Below are positions 17,596 to 26,222 of a stretch of DNA of 46,368 nucleotides, in pieces; position 1 is the first letter of the stretch; the number at the start of each line of letters is the position of its first letter. Under the pieces are notes generated by a model. That model made no database searches. It had not been told where the DNA came from and was given only the letters and a program-made list of their open reading frames with translations. Location: positions 1-46,368 of the forward strand of contig JAGVAO010000150.1 in NCBI GenBank assembly GCA_020060235.1, written 5' to 3'. This DNA comes from Anaerolineales bacterium (GTDB lineage Bacteria > Chloroflexota > Anaerolineae > Anaerolineales > Villigracilaceae). The position numbers were made by a program, and so were the translations under genes.

Positions 17596-17825
17596 AAAAC
17601 TTTCTGACCTTATGTTTCACTAAGCCGATTGTTAAGCGCGCCATCTTGACTGCCTTGCTGGTTGGAGCGCTTTTAATTGCCATTAATCACGGTGATGCCA
17701 TCTTGCGCGGCGAAATGAATACGGAACGCTGGCTCAAAGCCGGTCTGACCTTTCTTGTTCCCTATCTGGTTTCGACGGTTTCCAGTGCATCAACTTTATT
17801 GAGTGTCCAAAAGAAAAAAGGGTGA
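17592..17825 (+). CDS. NrtS-like small membrane protein
   Basis: 77 aa with two hydrophobic segments (about residues 17-34 and 49-66), a conserved-looking INHGDAIL between them and FLVPYLVSTVSS near the end. These agree with the short NrtS family, linked in cyanobacteria to nitrate/nitrite uptake. The start overlaps the pgl stop by 4 bp. How it relates to the pentose phosphate genes is unclear; the nitrate role is by family resemblance only. Confidence 0.6.
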   Translation: MKNFLTLCFTKPIVKRAILTALLVGALLIAINHGDAILRGEMNTERWLKAGLTFLVPYLVSTVSSASTLLSVQKKKG

Positions 17826-17901
17826 AGGTAAGAAAACTTCTATTGGATTCATCCTAATAGTAACTTTGCTTTTCAGGATAACCGCATGATAAATAAAAAA
17901 A

Positions 17902-18891
17902 ATGCTGCTGGCTGGCGACATCGGTGGAACAAAGACGGTTGTTGCTCTCTACTCACAAGAGAGCGAGCTGCCAGCGATAATCAAAAAATCGCACTTTGCC
18001 AGCCAAAACTACGCTTCGCTGGAGGAGGTGATTGCCAAATTCCTTGCCAGCGAAGCTATTACAGTCGCGCGCGCCAGTTTTGGCATCGCCGGCCCGGTCG
18101 TGGAGGGCGTTGCCCGCACAACCAACCTGCCCTGGGTGGTCGACGCGCAAGCAACTTCAGCACAAATTCAAGCGCCAGTACGGGTTTTGAATGATTTGGC
18201 CGCGATTGCCCATGCCATTCCGTTCTTACCTTCATCTGACAAAGAAACTCTTAATGCTGGAAAACCCGCCGCACGCGGCAACCTGGCTGTGGTTGCGCCT
18301 GGCACAGGTTTGGGAGAAGCGTTTTTAACTTCATCAGGCAATCGCTATCATGTCCACGCGTCAGAAGGCGGTCACGCCTCATTTTCACCCGCCAATCGCC
18401 TTCAGGCGGAACTACTCGTATTCCTGCAAGAGCGATTCGGTCATGTCAGTTTTGAAAGGGTTTGTTCAGGCAGTGGAATCCCCAATCTTTACTCTTTCTT
18501 GAAAGAAACCCAAAAGTACCCTGAACCAGCATGGCTGGCAGAATTGCTAGCCCAAACAGACGACCCAACCCCGTTGATTGTGAAAATAGGCGTAGAGTCC
18601 CGCGCTGAAATTAGTGTCGCAACGCTGGATTTATTTGCTGAAATTTTAGCAAACGAGGCAGCAAACATGGCGCTGAAAATCCTCGCTACGGGTGGCGTAT
18701 ACCTTGCAGGCGGCATGCCGGGGCGCATACTATCTTTCTTGCGCAAGCCACAATTTCTGCAATCATTCATGCACAAAGGAAGATTTTCGGAAATGCTCAA
18801 AAACATGCCGGTTCAGGTTGTTATAAATCCCGAATCCGCGCTATTCGGTGCCGCCTGTCATGGCTTTGAGCCTGAAAACTTCGATGATTAA
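17902..18891 (+). CDS. glk: Glucokinase (Glk family)
   Basis: 329 aa. N-terminal ATP site LAGDIGGTK (3-11), sugar site VLNDLAAIAHAIP with the catalytic Asp, PGTGLGEAF and HASEGGHASF, and C-terminal ATP-binding GGVYLAGGMPGR. This is the proteobacterial/cyanobacterial type (PF02685) without the ROK Cys-zinc motif. It makes glucose 6-phosphate, the entry substrate for Zwf and for the Pgi half of Tal-Pgi. The ATG at 17902 sits in an A-rich region without a strong Shine-Dalgarno; 17887 lies in another frame. Confidence 0.92.
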   Translation: MLLAGDIGGTKTVVALYSQESELPAIIKKSHFASQNYASLEEVIAKFLASEAITVARASFGIAGPVVEGVARTTNLPWVVDAQATSAQIQAPVRVLNDLAAIAHAIPFLPSSDKETLNAGKPAARGNLAVVAPGTGLGEAFLTSSGNRYHVHASEGGHASFSPANRLQAELLVFLQERFGHVSFERVCSGSGIPNLYSFLKETQKYPEPAWLAELLAQTDDPTPLIVKIGVESRAEISVATLDLFAEILANEAANMALKILATGGVYLAGGMPGRILSFLRKPQFLQSFMHKGRFSEMLKNMPVQVVINPESALFGAACHGFEPENFDD

Positions 18892-18901
18892 TGGAGACCT
18901 T

Positions 18902-19615
18902 ATGAGCATGCAAAATCGTGTTGTCATAATTACTGGCGCAACCGGCGGGCTGGGACGGATTGCGGCACAAAAGTTCGCCGAACAGGGCGCGAGGTTGGTT
19001 TTGGTTGGCACGAACGCTGAAACACTGAACCAAATTGCCCAAACGCTAAACTTGCCCGATGAGCGTATTCTGCTCCACATTGCGGACGTGAGCGACCCAG
19101 CTGGCGCTTTTTCTCTCGCTGAACTTGCACGCGAAAAGTTCAGGCAGGTGGATATTCTCCTGCATCTGGTTGGCGGTTGGAGTGGCGGGAAACCGGTTGT
19201 GGATTTGGATGATCAGGATATGAAAAATATGCTTCAACAACATCTGTGGACAACCTATTATCTGGCGCAAGCCATTATCCCGCTGATGCGCGCCAATCGT
19301 TGGGGACGCATCCTGGCTGTCTCTTCACCTTTTGCCTCGCGTCCGGCAGCCAACCTTGCCCCATATGCGATTGCCAAAGCCGCGCAGGATGCATTGATAT
19401 TAACCATAGCTCAAGAAGAGAAAGAGCATGGACTGACCGCCAACCTGGTGCTGGTTAGGACAATTGACACAGAACATGCTCGTGAAACGCAACCAACGCC
19501 CAAAAATGCCAGTTGGACCACGCCGGAAGAAATTATCGCTACCTTTCTGCACCTATGCTCCGACGAAGCAGGCATGATTAATGGCGCGCGCATTCCACTT
19601 TTTGGAAGTTCTTAG
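18902..19615 (+). CDS. Short-chain dehydrogenase/reductase
   Basis: 237 aa from ATG 18902 with TGGAGAC upstream; an extension to 18848 lies inside glk. The Rossmann motif TGATGGLGR (12-20), HLVGGW (replacing NNAG), catalytic Ser in VSSPF and YAIAK (Tyr-x3-Lys) identify a classical SDR. The C-terminal FLCSDEAGMINGARIPLFG-like tail resembles FabG-type SDRs. Substrate unknown. It lies 10 bp after glk and 2 bp before the DUF2652 gene, in one operon. Confidence 0.88.
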   Translation: MSMQNRVVIITGATGGLGRIAAQKFAEQGARLVLVGTNAETLNQIAQTLNLPDERILLHIADVSDPAGAFSLAELAREKFRQVDILLHLVGGWSGGKPVVDLDDQDMKNMLQQHLWTTYYLAQAIIPLMRANRWGRILAVSSPFASRPAANLAPYAIAKAAQDALILTIAQEEKEHGLTANLVLVRTIDTEHARETQPTPKNASWTTPEEIIATFLHLCSDEAGMINGARIPLFGSS

Positions 19616-19617
19616 GG

Positions 19618-20274
19618 ATGGTCCCGATGAAGGCTAAAAAAGTTGCTCTTGTAATCGTCGATATCAGCGGCTACACCCACTTTATCCGCACCCAAAAGAT
19701 GAGCGCCCTGCACGCGGAAGAAATCATCTTTGAACTGCTCGAAGCCGTGATTGATAAAGCCGAGCACCCGCTCACGCTCAACAAACTCGAAGGAGATGCC
19801 CTTTTTCTCTATGCCGAAGTTCAGGAAAAAGAAACGGCAAAAGCCGCCCGCGACGTAGCAAAACAAGTACAGGGATTTTTCAACGCCTTTTACAAACGCG
19901 CCAAAGCTCTGACCGAAGAACGCGCCGAATGCGGCTGTAACGCCTGCCAGCGCGTACATGACTTGCGTCTAAAAGTGCTTTTACATTTTGGCGAAGCCAT
20001 CTTTAGACAAATCCGCCAGTTTGAAGAACTGGCAGGTGAAGATGTCATTGCCATTCACCGCCTGCTGAAAAATTCCGTGCCAAGTCGTGAATATATCTTG
20101 ATGACCGATGCCTTTTATCGCCTGGCAGGTAATTTATCTGGCATGGTGCATACAGAAGGTGAAGAAGCCTATGAAGATATGGGCACAATCAAAGTGCATG
20201 TCTTTCACGCCAGGTCTGCAGAAGTTTCGAAAAACATGATTCATCCCATCTCATTTTCTCCTGGGAATTCCTAA
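19618..20274 (+). CDS. DUF2652 protein, nucleotide-cyclase-like fold
   Basis: 218 aa; ATG 19618 is 2 bp after the SDR stop and a second ATG lies at 19627. The N terminus VIVDISGYTHFI and NKLEGDALFLY are the D-x-x-G-[YF] and K-x-x-GD-A patterns of class III adenylate cyclase-like domains, as found in DUF2652. A CGCNAC pair in the middle may bind metal. Catalytic activity is uncertain. A conserved cyclase-like regulator is the most that can be said. Confidence 0.75.
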   Translation: MVPMKAKKVALVIVDISGYTHFIRTQKMSALHAEEIIFELLEAVIDKAEHPLTLNKLEGDALFLYAEVQEKETAKAARDVAKQVQGFFNAFYKRAKALTEERAECGCNACQRVHDLRLKVLLHFGEAIFRQIRQFEELAGEDVIAIHRLLKNSVPSREYILMTDAFYRLAGNLSGMVHTEGEEAYEDMGTIKVHVFHARSAEVSKNMIHPISFSPGNS

Positions 20275-20333
20275 AAAACAAGTTCAACATTCATAGCGCA
20301 GCCGCTTCGCGGGCCGCAGCCAAAGGTTGCTAT

Positions 20334-20356
20334 GATTTGCGCCGATAGCGCAAATC
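20334..20356. other. Hairpin in the leader before ribA
   Basis: A 9-bp perfect stem (20334-20342 / 20348-20356) with loop CGATA lies 28 bp before the ribA ATG, after a GC-rich imperfect dyad at about 20294-20332. It may end the upstream operon or act in ribA expression; no T-run follows. It does not have the layout of an FMN riboswitch. Confidence 0.4.
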
Positions 20357-20384
20357 CTGCGCCATAATACGATAAGGAGCATTT

Positions 20385-21143
20385 ATGACACTCACCCATA
20401 TGCAAATTAAAGAACTGCTCGATGAGAATCTGAAGCACGAATGTGAAGGCATTGGCCCCGACAAAGTCTGTGTGCGAATCGCCGCAATAGGCGAGTTGCC
20501 GACACGCTTTGGCGATTTTCATATTTTTGCCTTTTACAACAATCGTGATGATAAGGAACACGCTGCCATCGTGCGCGGCGACGTGACCAACGCTGAAAAT
20601 GTGCCTGTGCGCGTTCACTCCGAATGCCTGACCGGCGACGCCATCGGTTCCCTGCGCTGTGATTGCCGTGACCAACTCAAAGCCGCGCTCAAGCAAATTG
20701 GACAAATGGAACAAGGTATTTTGCTCTATATGCGCCAGGAAGGGCGTGGGATTGGATTGGTTAACAAAATCCGCGCCTATGGCTTGCAAGATCATGGTTA
20801 TGACACTGTAGAAGCCAACCTTGCCCTGGGATTCCGCGACGACGAGCGCGAATACAGCGTTGCCGCCCACATGCTCTATTCGCTGAAAGTCAAGTCTATC
20901 CAACTGATGACCAACAACCCGCGCAAGATAGAAAACCTGACCCAGCACGGCATTGCCGTCAACGGGCGCATCCCTGTTGTCATCCCGCCCAACCCGCATA
21001 ACGAATTCTACCTGCGCACCAAGGCTGAGAAATCCGGCCACATGCTCGACAACCTCGGGAAGCTGCATCTGCAGGAACAAGGCGACCGTCCTCTGCTTGA
21101 GGGGATGAACCCTGAACAGTTTGCACAACTTAGTCAAGAATAA
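20385..21143 (+). CDS. ribA: GTP cyclohydrolase II
   Basis: 252 aa. The zinc ligands are Cys81, Cys92 and Cys94 in CLTGDAIGSLRCDC; GTP-binding RQEGRGIGL starts at residue 117, and MTNNPRKIENL is near residue 185. It opens GTP to the pyrimidine precursor of riboflavin, hence FAD/FMN for flavoenzymes such as the Grx-TrxR fusion. The DHBP synthase (RibB) half of the common fusion is missing. AAGGAG precedes the ATG. Confidence 0.93.
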   Translation: MTLTHMQIKELLDENLKHECEGIGPDKVCVRIAAIGELPTRFGDFHIFAFYNNRDDKEHAAIVRGDVTNAENVPVRVHSECLTGDAIGSLRCDCRDQLKAALKQIGQMEQGILLYMRQEGRGIGLVNKIRAYGLQDHGYDTVEANLALGFRDDEREYSVAAHMLYSLKVKSIQLMTNNPRKIENLTQHGIAVNGRIPVVIPPNPHNEFYLRTKAEKSGHMLDNLGKLHLQEQGDRPLLEGMNPEQFAQLSQE

Positions 21144-21179
21144 AATCACGCTCTCCATCCAACAAAAATCCATCCAAAC

Positions 21180-21461
21180 CATCTGTTTTCTCGCCGCAGA
21201 CGCTGTCCAGGCCCGCGTCGTCTCCTTTCCCAGTTGGGAGTTATAAAAAACAAACTTCCAAATGATGCGCGCGTCCGGGTTGCCATCGAAGCCGCCACAT
21301 CGCTTGGCTGGCAAAAATATGTTGGTCTGGATGGCGCAATTATCGGTATTGACCACTTTGGGGCATCTGCTCCTGCGGTCACCCTGTACGAAAAGTTTGG
21401 CATTGCCACCCAGCGCGTTGTGGACGAAGCCCTGCGCCTGCTAAATAAGAAAGGCAAATAA
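21180..21461 (+). pseudogene. Transketolase C-terminal remnant
   Basis: Two frames carry pieces of a transketolase end. From about 21181 one frame gives FLAADAVQARVVSFPSWEL and stops at TAA 21244. A second frame from about 21234 gives RVRVAIEAATSLGW, YVGLDGAIIGIDHFGASAP and ends at 21461. These match the ARVVSMPSWELF and YVG..G...I..FGASAP segments of transketolase, with a frame change and missing residues at 21238-21262. No N-terminal TPP domain is present. It abuts tal-pgi by 1 bp, so an ancestral tkt-tal-pgi order is likely. Confidence 0.8.
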
Positions 21462-21462
21462 T

Positions 21463-24225
21463 ATGACCACGTTGCACACAGTCCAAACTCTTGGGCAATC
21501 CATCTGGCTCGACAATATCCGCCGCGCCTTAATCAACAGCGGCGAACTGGCGACCCTGATTGAAAAAGGCATTACCGGCGTCACATCCAACCCGACAATT
21601 TTCGAAAAAGCCATTGCCGGCAGCTCGGACTACGATTCAGCCATGCGCCCGCTGATTGAAGCAGGCAAAAACCCGGCAGAAATCTACGACACTCTATCCA
21701 TTGAAGACATTGGGCAGACCGCCGACCTGCTATTGCCCATCTACCAGCGCAGCAAATTCAAAGACGGGTTTGTAAGCCTGGAGGTCAGCCCGGAATTGGC
21801 GAGCGACACTGACGCCACCGTCCGCGAAGCACGCCGCCTGTTTTCCGAACTGGCGCGCCCAAATGTGATGATTAAAGTCCCGGCCACTCCTGCCGGGATT
21901 CCAGCCATCCAAACTTTGATAAGCGAGGGCATTAATGTCAACGTCACGCTGATATTTTCCATCGAACAATATCGCCTTGTCGCCGAAGCCTACCTGGCCG
22001 GCCTGGAAAAATACGCCGAGACTTACGACGACCTGGCGCGGGTTTCCTCGGTTGCATCTTTTTTCATCAGCCGTGTCGATTCGGCAATTGACCCGGTACT
22101 GGCCCAAATTGGTCATAACCAGACGCCGCATACCGACCTGCAAGGCAAAATCGCCATAGCCAACGCCCGCGCCGCCTATGGCGAATTTCTGCAAATTTTT
22201 TCGGGCGCGCGCTGGGAAAAACTGGCCGCCAGGGGCGCCTACCGTCAGCGCCCGCTATGGGCCAGCACCGGCACCAAAAACCCGCTTTATCTCGATACGC
22301 TCTACGTGGACGAACTTATCGGCACAGACACCGTCAACACCGTTCCGCCCGCCACCCTGCAAGCTTTTCTTGAGCGCGGACAAACAACTGTAACGATTAC
22401 CCCGGATAGCATTGCCCAAGCGCGCGAATCTCTTGCGCACCTTGCGCAGCACCAAATTAACTTGAATATTTACACGCAAAAGCTGATGGATGAAGGGGTT
22501 GCCGCCTTTGAAAAATCCTTCCAAACCCTTTTAATGAGCATTTCCCAAAAGCGGCAGGAAATACTGGCAAGCAAAACCCGCCTGAAAATGAGCCTGGGCG
22601 CTTACAACCAGACGGTAATGGCAGCCCTCAACCAACTCCGCGATTCACAGGTAATGAGCCGAATTTGGGCGCATGATTACAAGGTCTGGAAATCCAGCCC
22701 GACCGAAATCACCAACCGCCTGGGCTGGCTGCACGCTCCTGAAGCTATGCGTGAGCAGATTGGGCAGTTAACCAGCCTGATACAGATACTCAAGAACGAG
22801 GGTTTTGAGCAAGCCCTGCTGCTTGGCATGGGCGGTTCGAGCCTGGCGCCTGAAGTGTTCAGCAAAATTTTTGCTGAGAGTGAAAAAGGCTTGACAAAGG
22901 GTTTATCTGTTTTGGATAGTACCGACCCGCAGGCGGTTCTGGCGGTAGAAAAATCGCTCAATATGGAAAAGACCCTGTTTGTCGTCTCAACCAAATCAGG
23001 CGGCACAGTCGAAACCTTTTCGTTTTTCAAACACTTTTACAACCGGGTTGCTGCAAAAGTCGGCGCAGACCAGGTTGGCAGGCACTTTATTGCCATCACC
23101 GACCCAGATAGCGGGCTGACGGATGTCGCCGCGCAATATAACTTCCGCGCTACCTTCTTGAACGACCCCAACATCGGCGGACGCTACTCTGCATTGACCT
23201 GGTTCGGGCTGCTGCCTGCCGCGCTGGTTGGCGTGGATGTGGAACGGCTGCTCGAAAATGCCCTGGTAATGACCTGCAATTGCGAAAGTTGTAACTGCCC
23301 GGTGGACGGTGATAACCTGGCCGGTCAGCTGGGCGTAGCAATGGGCGAACTCGCCAGGGCTGGACGAGACAAATTGACCTTCGTCATCTCGCCAAAAATC
23401 GCCAGTTTTGGCGATTGGGTCGAACAACTGATTGCTGAAAGTACCGGTAAGGAAGGCAAAGGCATCCTGCCGGTGGTGAGTGAACCGCTTGGCGCGCCAG
23501 ATGTCTATGGAGATGACCGCGTATTTGTTCACATTCAATTGACGGGAGACACCAGTTCGGACGAATTCATGCAAGCGCTGGAAAACGCAGGTCATCCCGT
23601 CATCCGCCTGTTCCTGGAAAACGAATACGATCTGGGCGGACAGTTTTTCCTGTGGGAGATGGCAACCGCCGTGGCAGGGGCGCGCCTGAATATCAATCCC
23701 TTCGACCAGCCCAATGTTGAAGCCGCAAAAATCCTGGCGCGCAGCATGGTAGCGGAATTCATTCAAAAAGGCACCCTCCCACAAGCGGAATCTGCATCCT
23801 TGAATGCCAAATCGCTCGAAAACTTCCTGGAAAACGCGCAACCTGGCGCTTATATCGCCATCCAAGCCTACATCCAACCGACTGCTGAGAGTGAACGCGC
23901 CTTGCAATCCCTGCGTCTGCGCCTGCGCAACCAAACCAAACTGGCAACCACACTCGGCTACGGGCCACGCTTCCTACATTCCACCGGTCAACTGCATAAG
24001 GGCGACGCAGGCAGGGGATTGTTCATCCAATTCTCCACAAGCGCCAGTGACGATGTCATCATCCCAGATGAAGCTGGAAAATCTGCCTGGAAACTGACCT
24101 TCGGCGCATTGAAAGCCGCCCAGGCCTTGGGCGATGCTCAGGCTTTGCGAGATGCCGGGCGCGCTGTTATTCACTTCCACCTCGGCGCGGATGCGTTGGC
24201 AGGTCTGAAAAAAATACAGACCTGA
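21463..24225 (+). CDS. Bifunctional transaldolase / glucose-6-phosphate isomerase
   Basis: 920 aa. Residues 1-365 are transaldolase: GVTSNPTIFEKAI (39-51) and Schiff-base Lys138 in MIKVPAT, then ASTGTKNP. From about 375 is a phosphoglucose isomerase with GMGGSSLAPEVF (about 455-466) and VVSTKSGGTVET (sugar-phosphate loop), ending after a SIS-type domain. One chain thus couples the non-oxidative pentose route to fructose 6-phosphate/glucose 6-phosphate exchange, letting carbon recycle through Zwf and Gnd for NADPH. Such Tal-Pgi fusions are known in several bacterial phyla. Its transketolase partner next door is a remnant, so transketolase must be elsewhere. Confidence 0.93.
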   Translation: MTTLHTVQTLGQSIWLDNIRRALINSGELATLIEKGITGVTSNPTIFEKAIAGSSDYDSAMRPLIEAGKNPAEIYDTLSIEDIGQTADLLLPIYQRSKFKDGFVSLEVSPELASDTDATVREARRLFSELARPNVMIKVPATPAGIPAIQTLISEGINVNVTLIFSIEQYRLVAEAYLAGLEKYAETYDDLARVSSVASFFISRVDSAIDPVLAQIGHNQTPHTDLQGKIAIANARAAYGEFLQIFSGARWEKLAARGAYRQRPLWASTGTKNPLYLDTLYVDELIGTDTVNTVPPATLQAFLERGQTTVTITPDSIAQARESLAHLAQHQINLNIYTQKLMDEGVAAFEKSFQTLLMSISQKRQEILASKTRLKMSLGAYNQTVMAALNQLRDSQVMSRIWAHDYKVWKSSPTEITNRLGWLHAPEAMREQIGQLTSLIQILKNEGFEQALLLGMGGSSLAPEVFSKIFAESEKGLTKGLSVLDSTDPQAVLAVEKSLNMEKTLFVVSTKSGGTVETFSFFKHFYNRVAAKVGADQVGRHFIAITDPDSGLTDVAAQYNFRATFLNDPNIGGRYSALTWFGLLPAALVGVDVERLLENALVMTCNCESCNCPVDGDNLAGQLGVAMGELARAGRDKLTFVISPKIASFGDWVEQLIAESTGKEGKGILPVVSEPLGAPDVYGDDRVFVHIQLTGDTSSDEFMQALENAGHPVIRLFLENEYDLGGQFFLWEMATAVAGARLNINPFDQPNVEAAKILARSMVAEFIQKGTLPQAESASLNAKSLENFLENAQPGAYIAIQAYIQPTAESERALQSLRLRLRNQTKLATTLGYGPRFLHSTGQLHKGDAGRGLFIQFSTSASDDVIIPDEAGKSAWKLTFGALKAAQALGDAQALRDAGRAVIHFHLGADALAGLKKIQT

Positions 24226-24254
24226 AAGCAACCCCTCTTTCAACAGGCTTCTCT

Positions 24255-26210
24255 ATGACCCTTATCGATTTTGGACGCGCAATTTGTAGCAACCTGCTAA
24301 CGGCAGAGTCTCGTGAATGGTTGGTTACCAACGGGATTGGTGGATATGCATCCGGCACAATCGCCAACTTGCTGACCCGGCGCTATCATGGATTATTGGT
24401 TGCGGCGCTCAACCCACCTCTTGGACGCACAGTTCTAGCTGCCAAGCTGGACGAAACCATCATCTACAATGATCATACCTACCATCTCTTCACCAATCGC
24501 TGGCTGAACGGTGTTGTCGATCCACATGGCTATCGTCATATCGAACGATTTCGGCTTGAAGGCAGCATACCGGTTTGGACATTTTCGCTCTCAGATGCCC
24601 TGCTCGAAAAATGGATATGGATGCAGCCAGGCGCCAATACCACCTACATTCACTATCGCCTGTTGCGTGCCAGCGCTCCTCTGGAAATCAACAGCAAAAT
24701 GCTCGTTAACTACCGCGATTTCCACGCTGAAACCAAAGCAGCTGACTTGCGGATGGATGTACGCCGCATTGAAAACGGCTTGCGGGTTGAAGCCGTTGAG
24801 CAAACCATTCCTTTTTACCTCTTCAGCCCAAACACCAAAATCGAAATCAAAAACGAATGGTATCGCGGATTCTCCTTGGCCACAGAACAATATCGTGGAT
24901 TTGCAGGCATAGACGACCACCTGAACGCCGGCGATTTTTGCCAGGTTCTTTACTCTGGGGACACCCTGACCATCATTATCAGCACCGACTCAGACCCAAA
25001 TCTGGACGGTAAATCGGCCCTGGCAGAACGCCAAACTTACGAAACCAGCATCGCCGCCCGCGTCCCCGAACTCCCCGTTGAACTTGCGCTGGCCGCCGAC
25101 CAATTCATCATCCGCCGCGCTGCCCCGAAAGACGGAACAGGCGGTCACTCCATCATGGCGGGCTATCCTTGGTTCGGCGACTGGGGGCGTGATACCATGA
25201 TCAGCCTGCCTGGATTGACGCTTGCCACCGGCAGGCCTGAAATTGCGCGCAGCATTTTGCGCACCTTTTCCCGCTTTGTAGATCAGGGCATGTTACCCAA
25301 CCGCTTCCCCGATTATGGGGAAACACCCGAATACAATACCGTCGATGCAACCCTGTGGTACTTTGAAGCCATCCGCGCCTATTATGCCGCCACCGGCGAT
25401 ACCACCTTGCTCCAGGAACTCTTGCCCATCCTTCAAGACATCATCGGCTGGCATGAGCGCGGCACGCGCTACCAGATCCATCGTGACCCTGCGGATGGCT
25501 TGCTTTACGCAGGCGAACCTGGCGTCCAATTAACCTGGATGGATGCGAAATGGGGCGATTGGGTTGTCACGCCGCGCATTGGCAAACCCGTTGAAATTAA
25601 CGCTCTGTGGTACAACGCCCTGCACAGCCTGGTCAGCTTTTGCGAGGTTCTTAACAAGCCAGCAAACCACTACGGCCAACTTGCCGATCATGCCAAAACT
25701 GGCTTTGAACGTTTCTGGGACAAAGAAACCGGATACTGTTTCGATGTGATCGATACGCCTTTTGGTAATGACTCTGCCCTTCGCCCGAACCAATTGTTCG
25801 CCGTTTCGCTGCATCACAGTCCCCTAAGTGCTGAGCGTCAAAAAGCCGTTGTCGATGTCTGCGCCCGCCAATTACTTACCTCGCACGGGTTACGCAGCCT
25901 GGGCCCAAACGAAACCGGTTATATCGGCGTTTACGGCGGCGACGCGCAAAAGCGCGACGGCTCCTACCACCAGGGCACAGTTTGGGGTTGGCTGATAGGC
26001 CCATTTGCCAGCGCCCACTTGAAAGTCTATGCCAACCCCAAAACCACCCGCACCTTCATCGAACCATTTTTCCGTCACTTGGCCGAGCACGGGTTGGGAA
26101 GCATCAGTGAGATTTTCGATGGCGACCCGCCCTTCACTCCGCGCGGGTGTATTGCGCAGGCATGGAGCGTAGCTGAAATCATCCGTGTCTGGCATGAAAC
26201 ACAATCATAA
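24255..26210 (+). CDS. Amylo-alpha-1,6-glucosidase (glycogen debranching enzyme)
   Basis: 651 aa. N-terminal GDE domain with SREWLVTNGIGGYASGTI (19-36) and RRYHGLLVA, then the (alpha/alpha)6 catalytic domain with AGYPWFGDWGRDT (302-314), including the general-acid Asp, DATLWYFEAI, and ERFWD. Family: GDE_C type, usually annotated GH133-like. It removes alpha-1,6 branches from glycogen or limit dextrins to give glucose, which Glk can phosphorylate. No signal peptide, so the substrate is intracellular. Lies 29 bp after tal-pgi and 12 bp before the GrdB-like gene. Confidence 0.92.
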   Translation: MTLIDFGRAICSNLLTAESREWLVTNGIGGYASGTIANLLTRRYHGLLVAALNPPLGRTVLAAKLDETIIYNDHTYHLFTNRWLNGVVDPHGYRHIERFRLEGSIPVWTFSLSDALLEKWIWMQPGANTTYIHYRLLRASAPLEINSKMLVNYRDFHAETKAADLRMDVRRIENGLRVEAVEQTIPFYLFSPNTKIEIKNEWYRGFSLATEQYRGFAGIDDHLNAGDFCQVLYSGDTLTIIISTDSDPNLDGKSALAERQTYETSIAARVPELPVELALAADQFIIRRAAPKDGTGGHSIMAGYPWFGDWGRDTMISLPGLTLATGRPEIARSILRTFSRFVDQGMLPNRFPDYGETPEYNTVDATLWYFEAIRAYYAATGDTTLLQELLPILQDIIGWHERGTRYQIHRDPADGLLYAGEPGVQLTWMDAKWGDWVVTPRIGKPVEINALWYNALHSLVSFCEVLNKPANHYGQLADHAKTGFERFWDKETGYCFDVIDTPFGNDSALRPNQLFAVSLHHSPLSAERQKAVVDVCARQLLTSHGLRSLGPNETGYIGVYGGDAQKRDGSYHQGTVWGWLIGPFASAHLKVYANPKTTRTFIEPFFRHLAEHGLGSISEIFDGDPPFTPRGCIAQAWSVAEIIRVWHETQS

Positions 26211-26222
26211 TGGAGAATAAAT

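Noticed and set aside
20281-20384. Possible FMN riboswitch before ribA because of paired hairpins
   Set aside because: Only two simple hairpins are present, without the multi-branched conserved core of an RFN element.
21238-21262. Stop in the transketolase piece as a recoding site
   Set aside because: The stop is TAA and the remaining protein continues in a different frame, so Sec or Pyl insertion cannot restore it.
20271-21356. A 361-aa minus-strand frame over ribA
   Set aside because: Antisense to a clear GTP cyclohydrolase II; no motif or ribosome-binding site.
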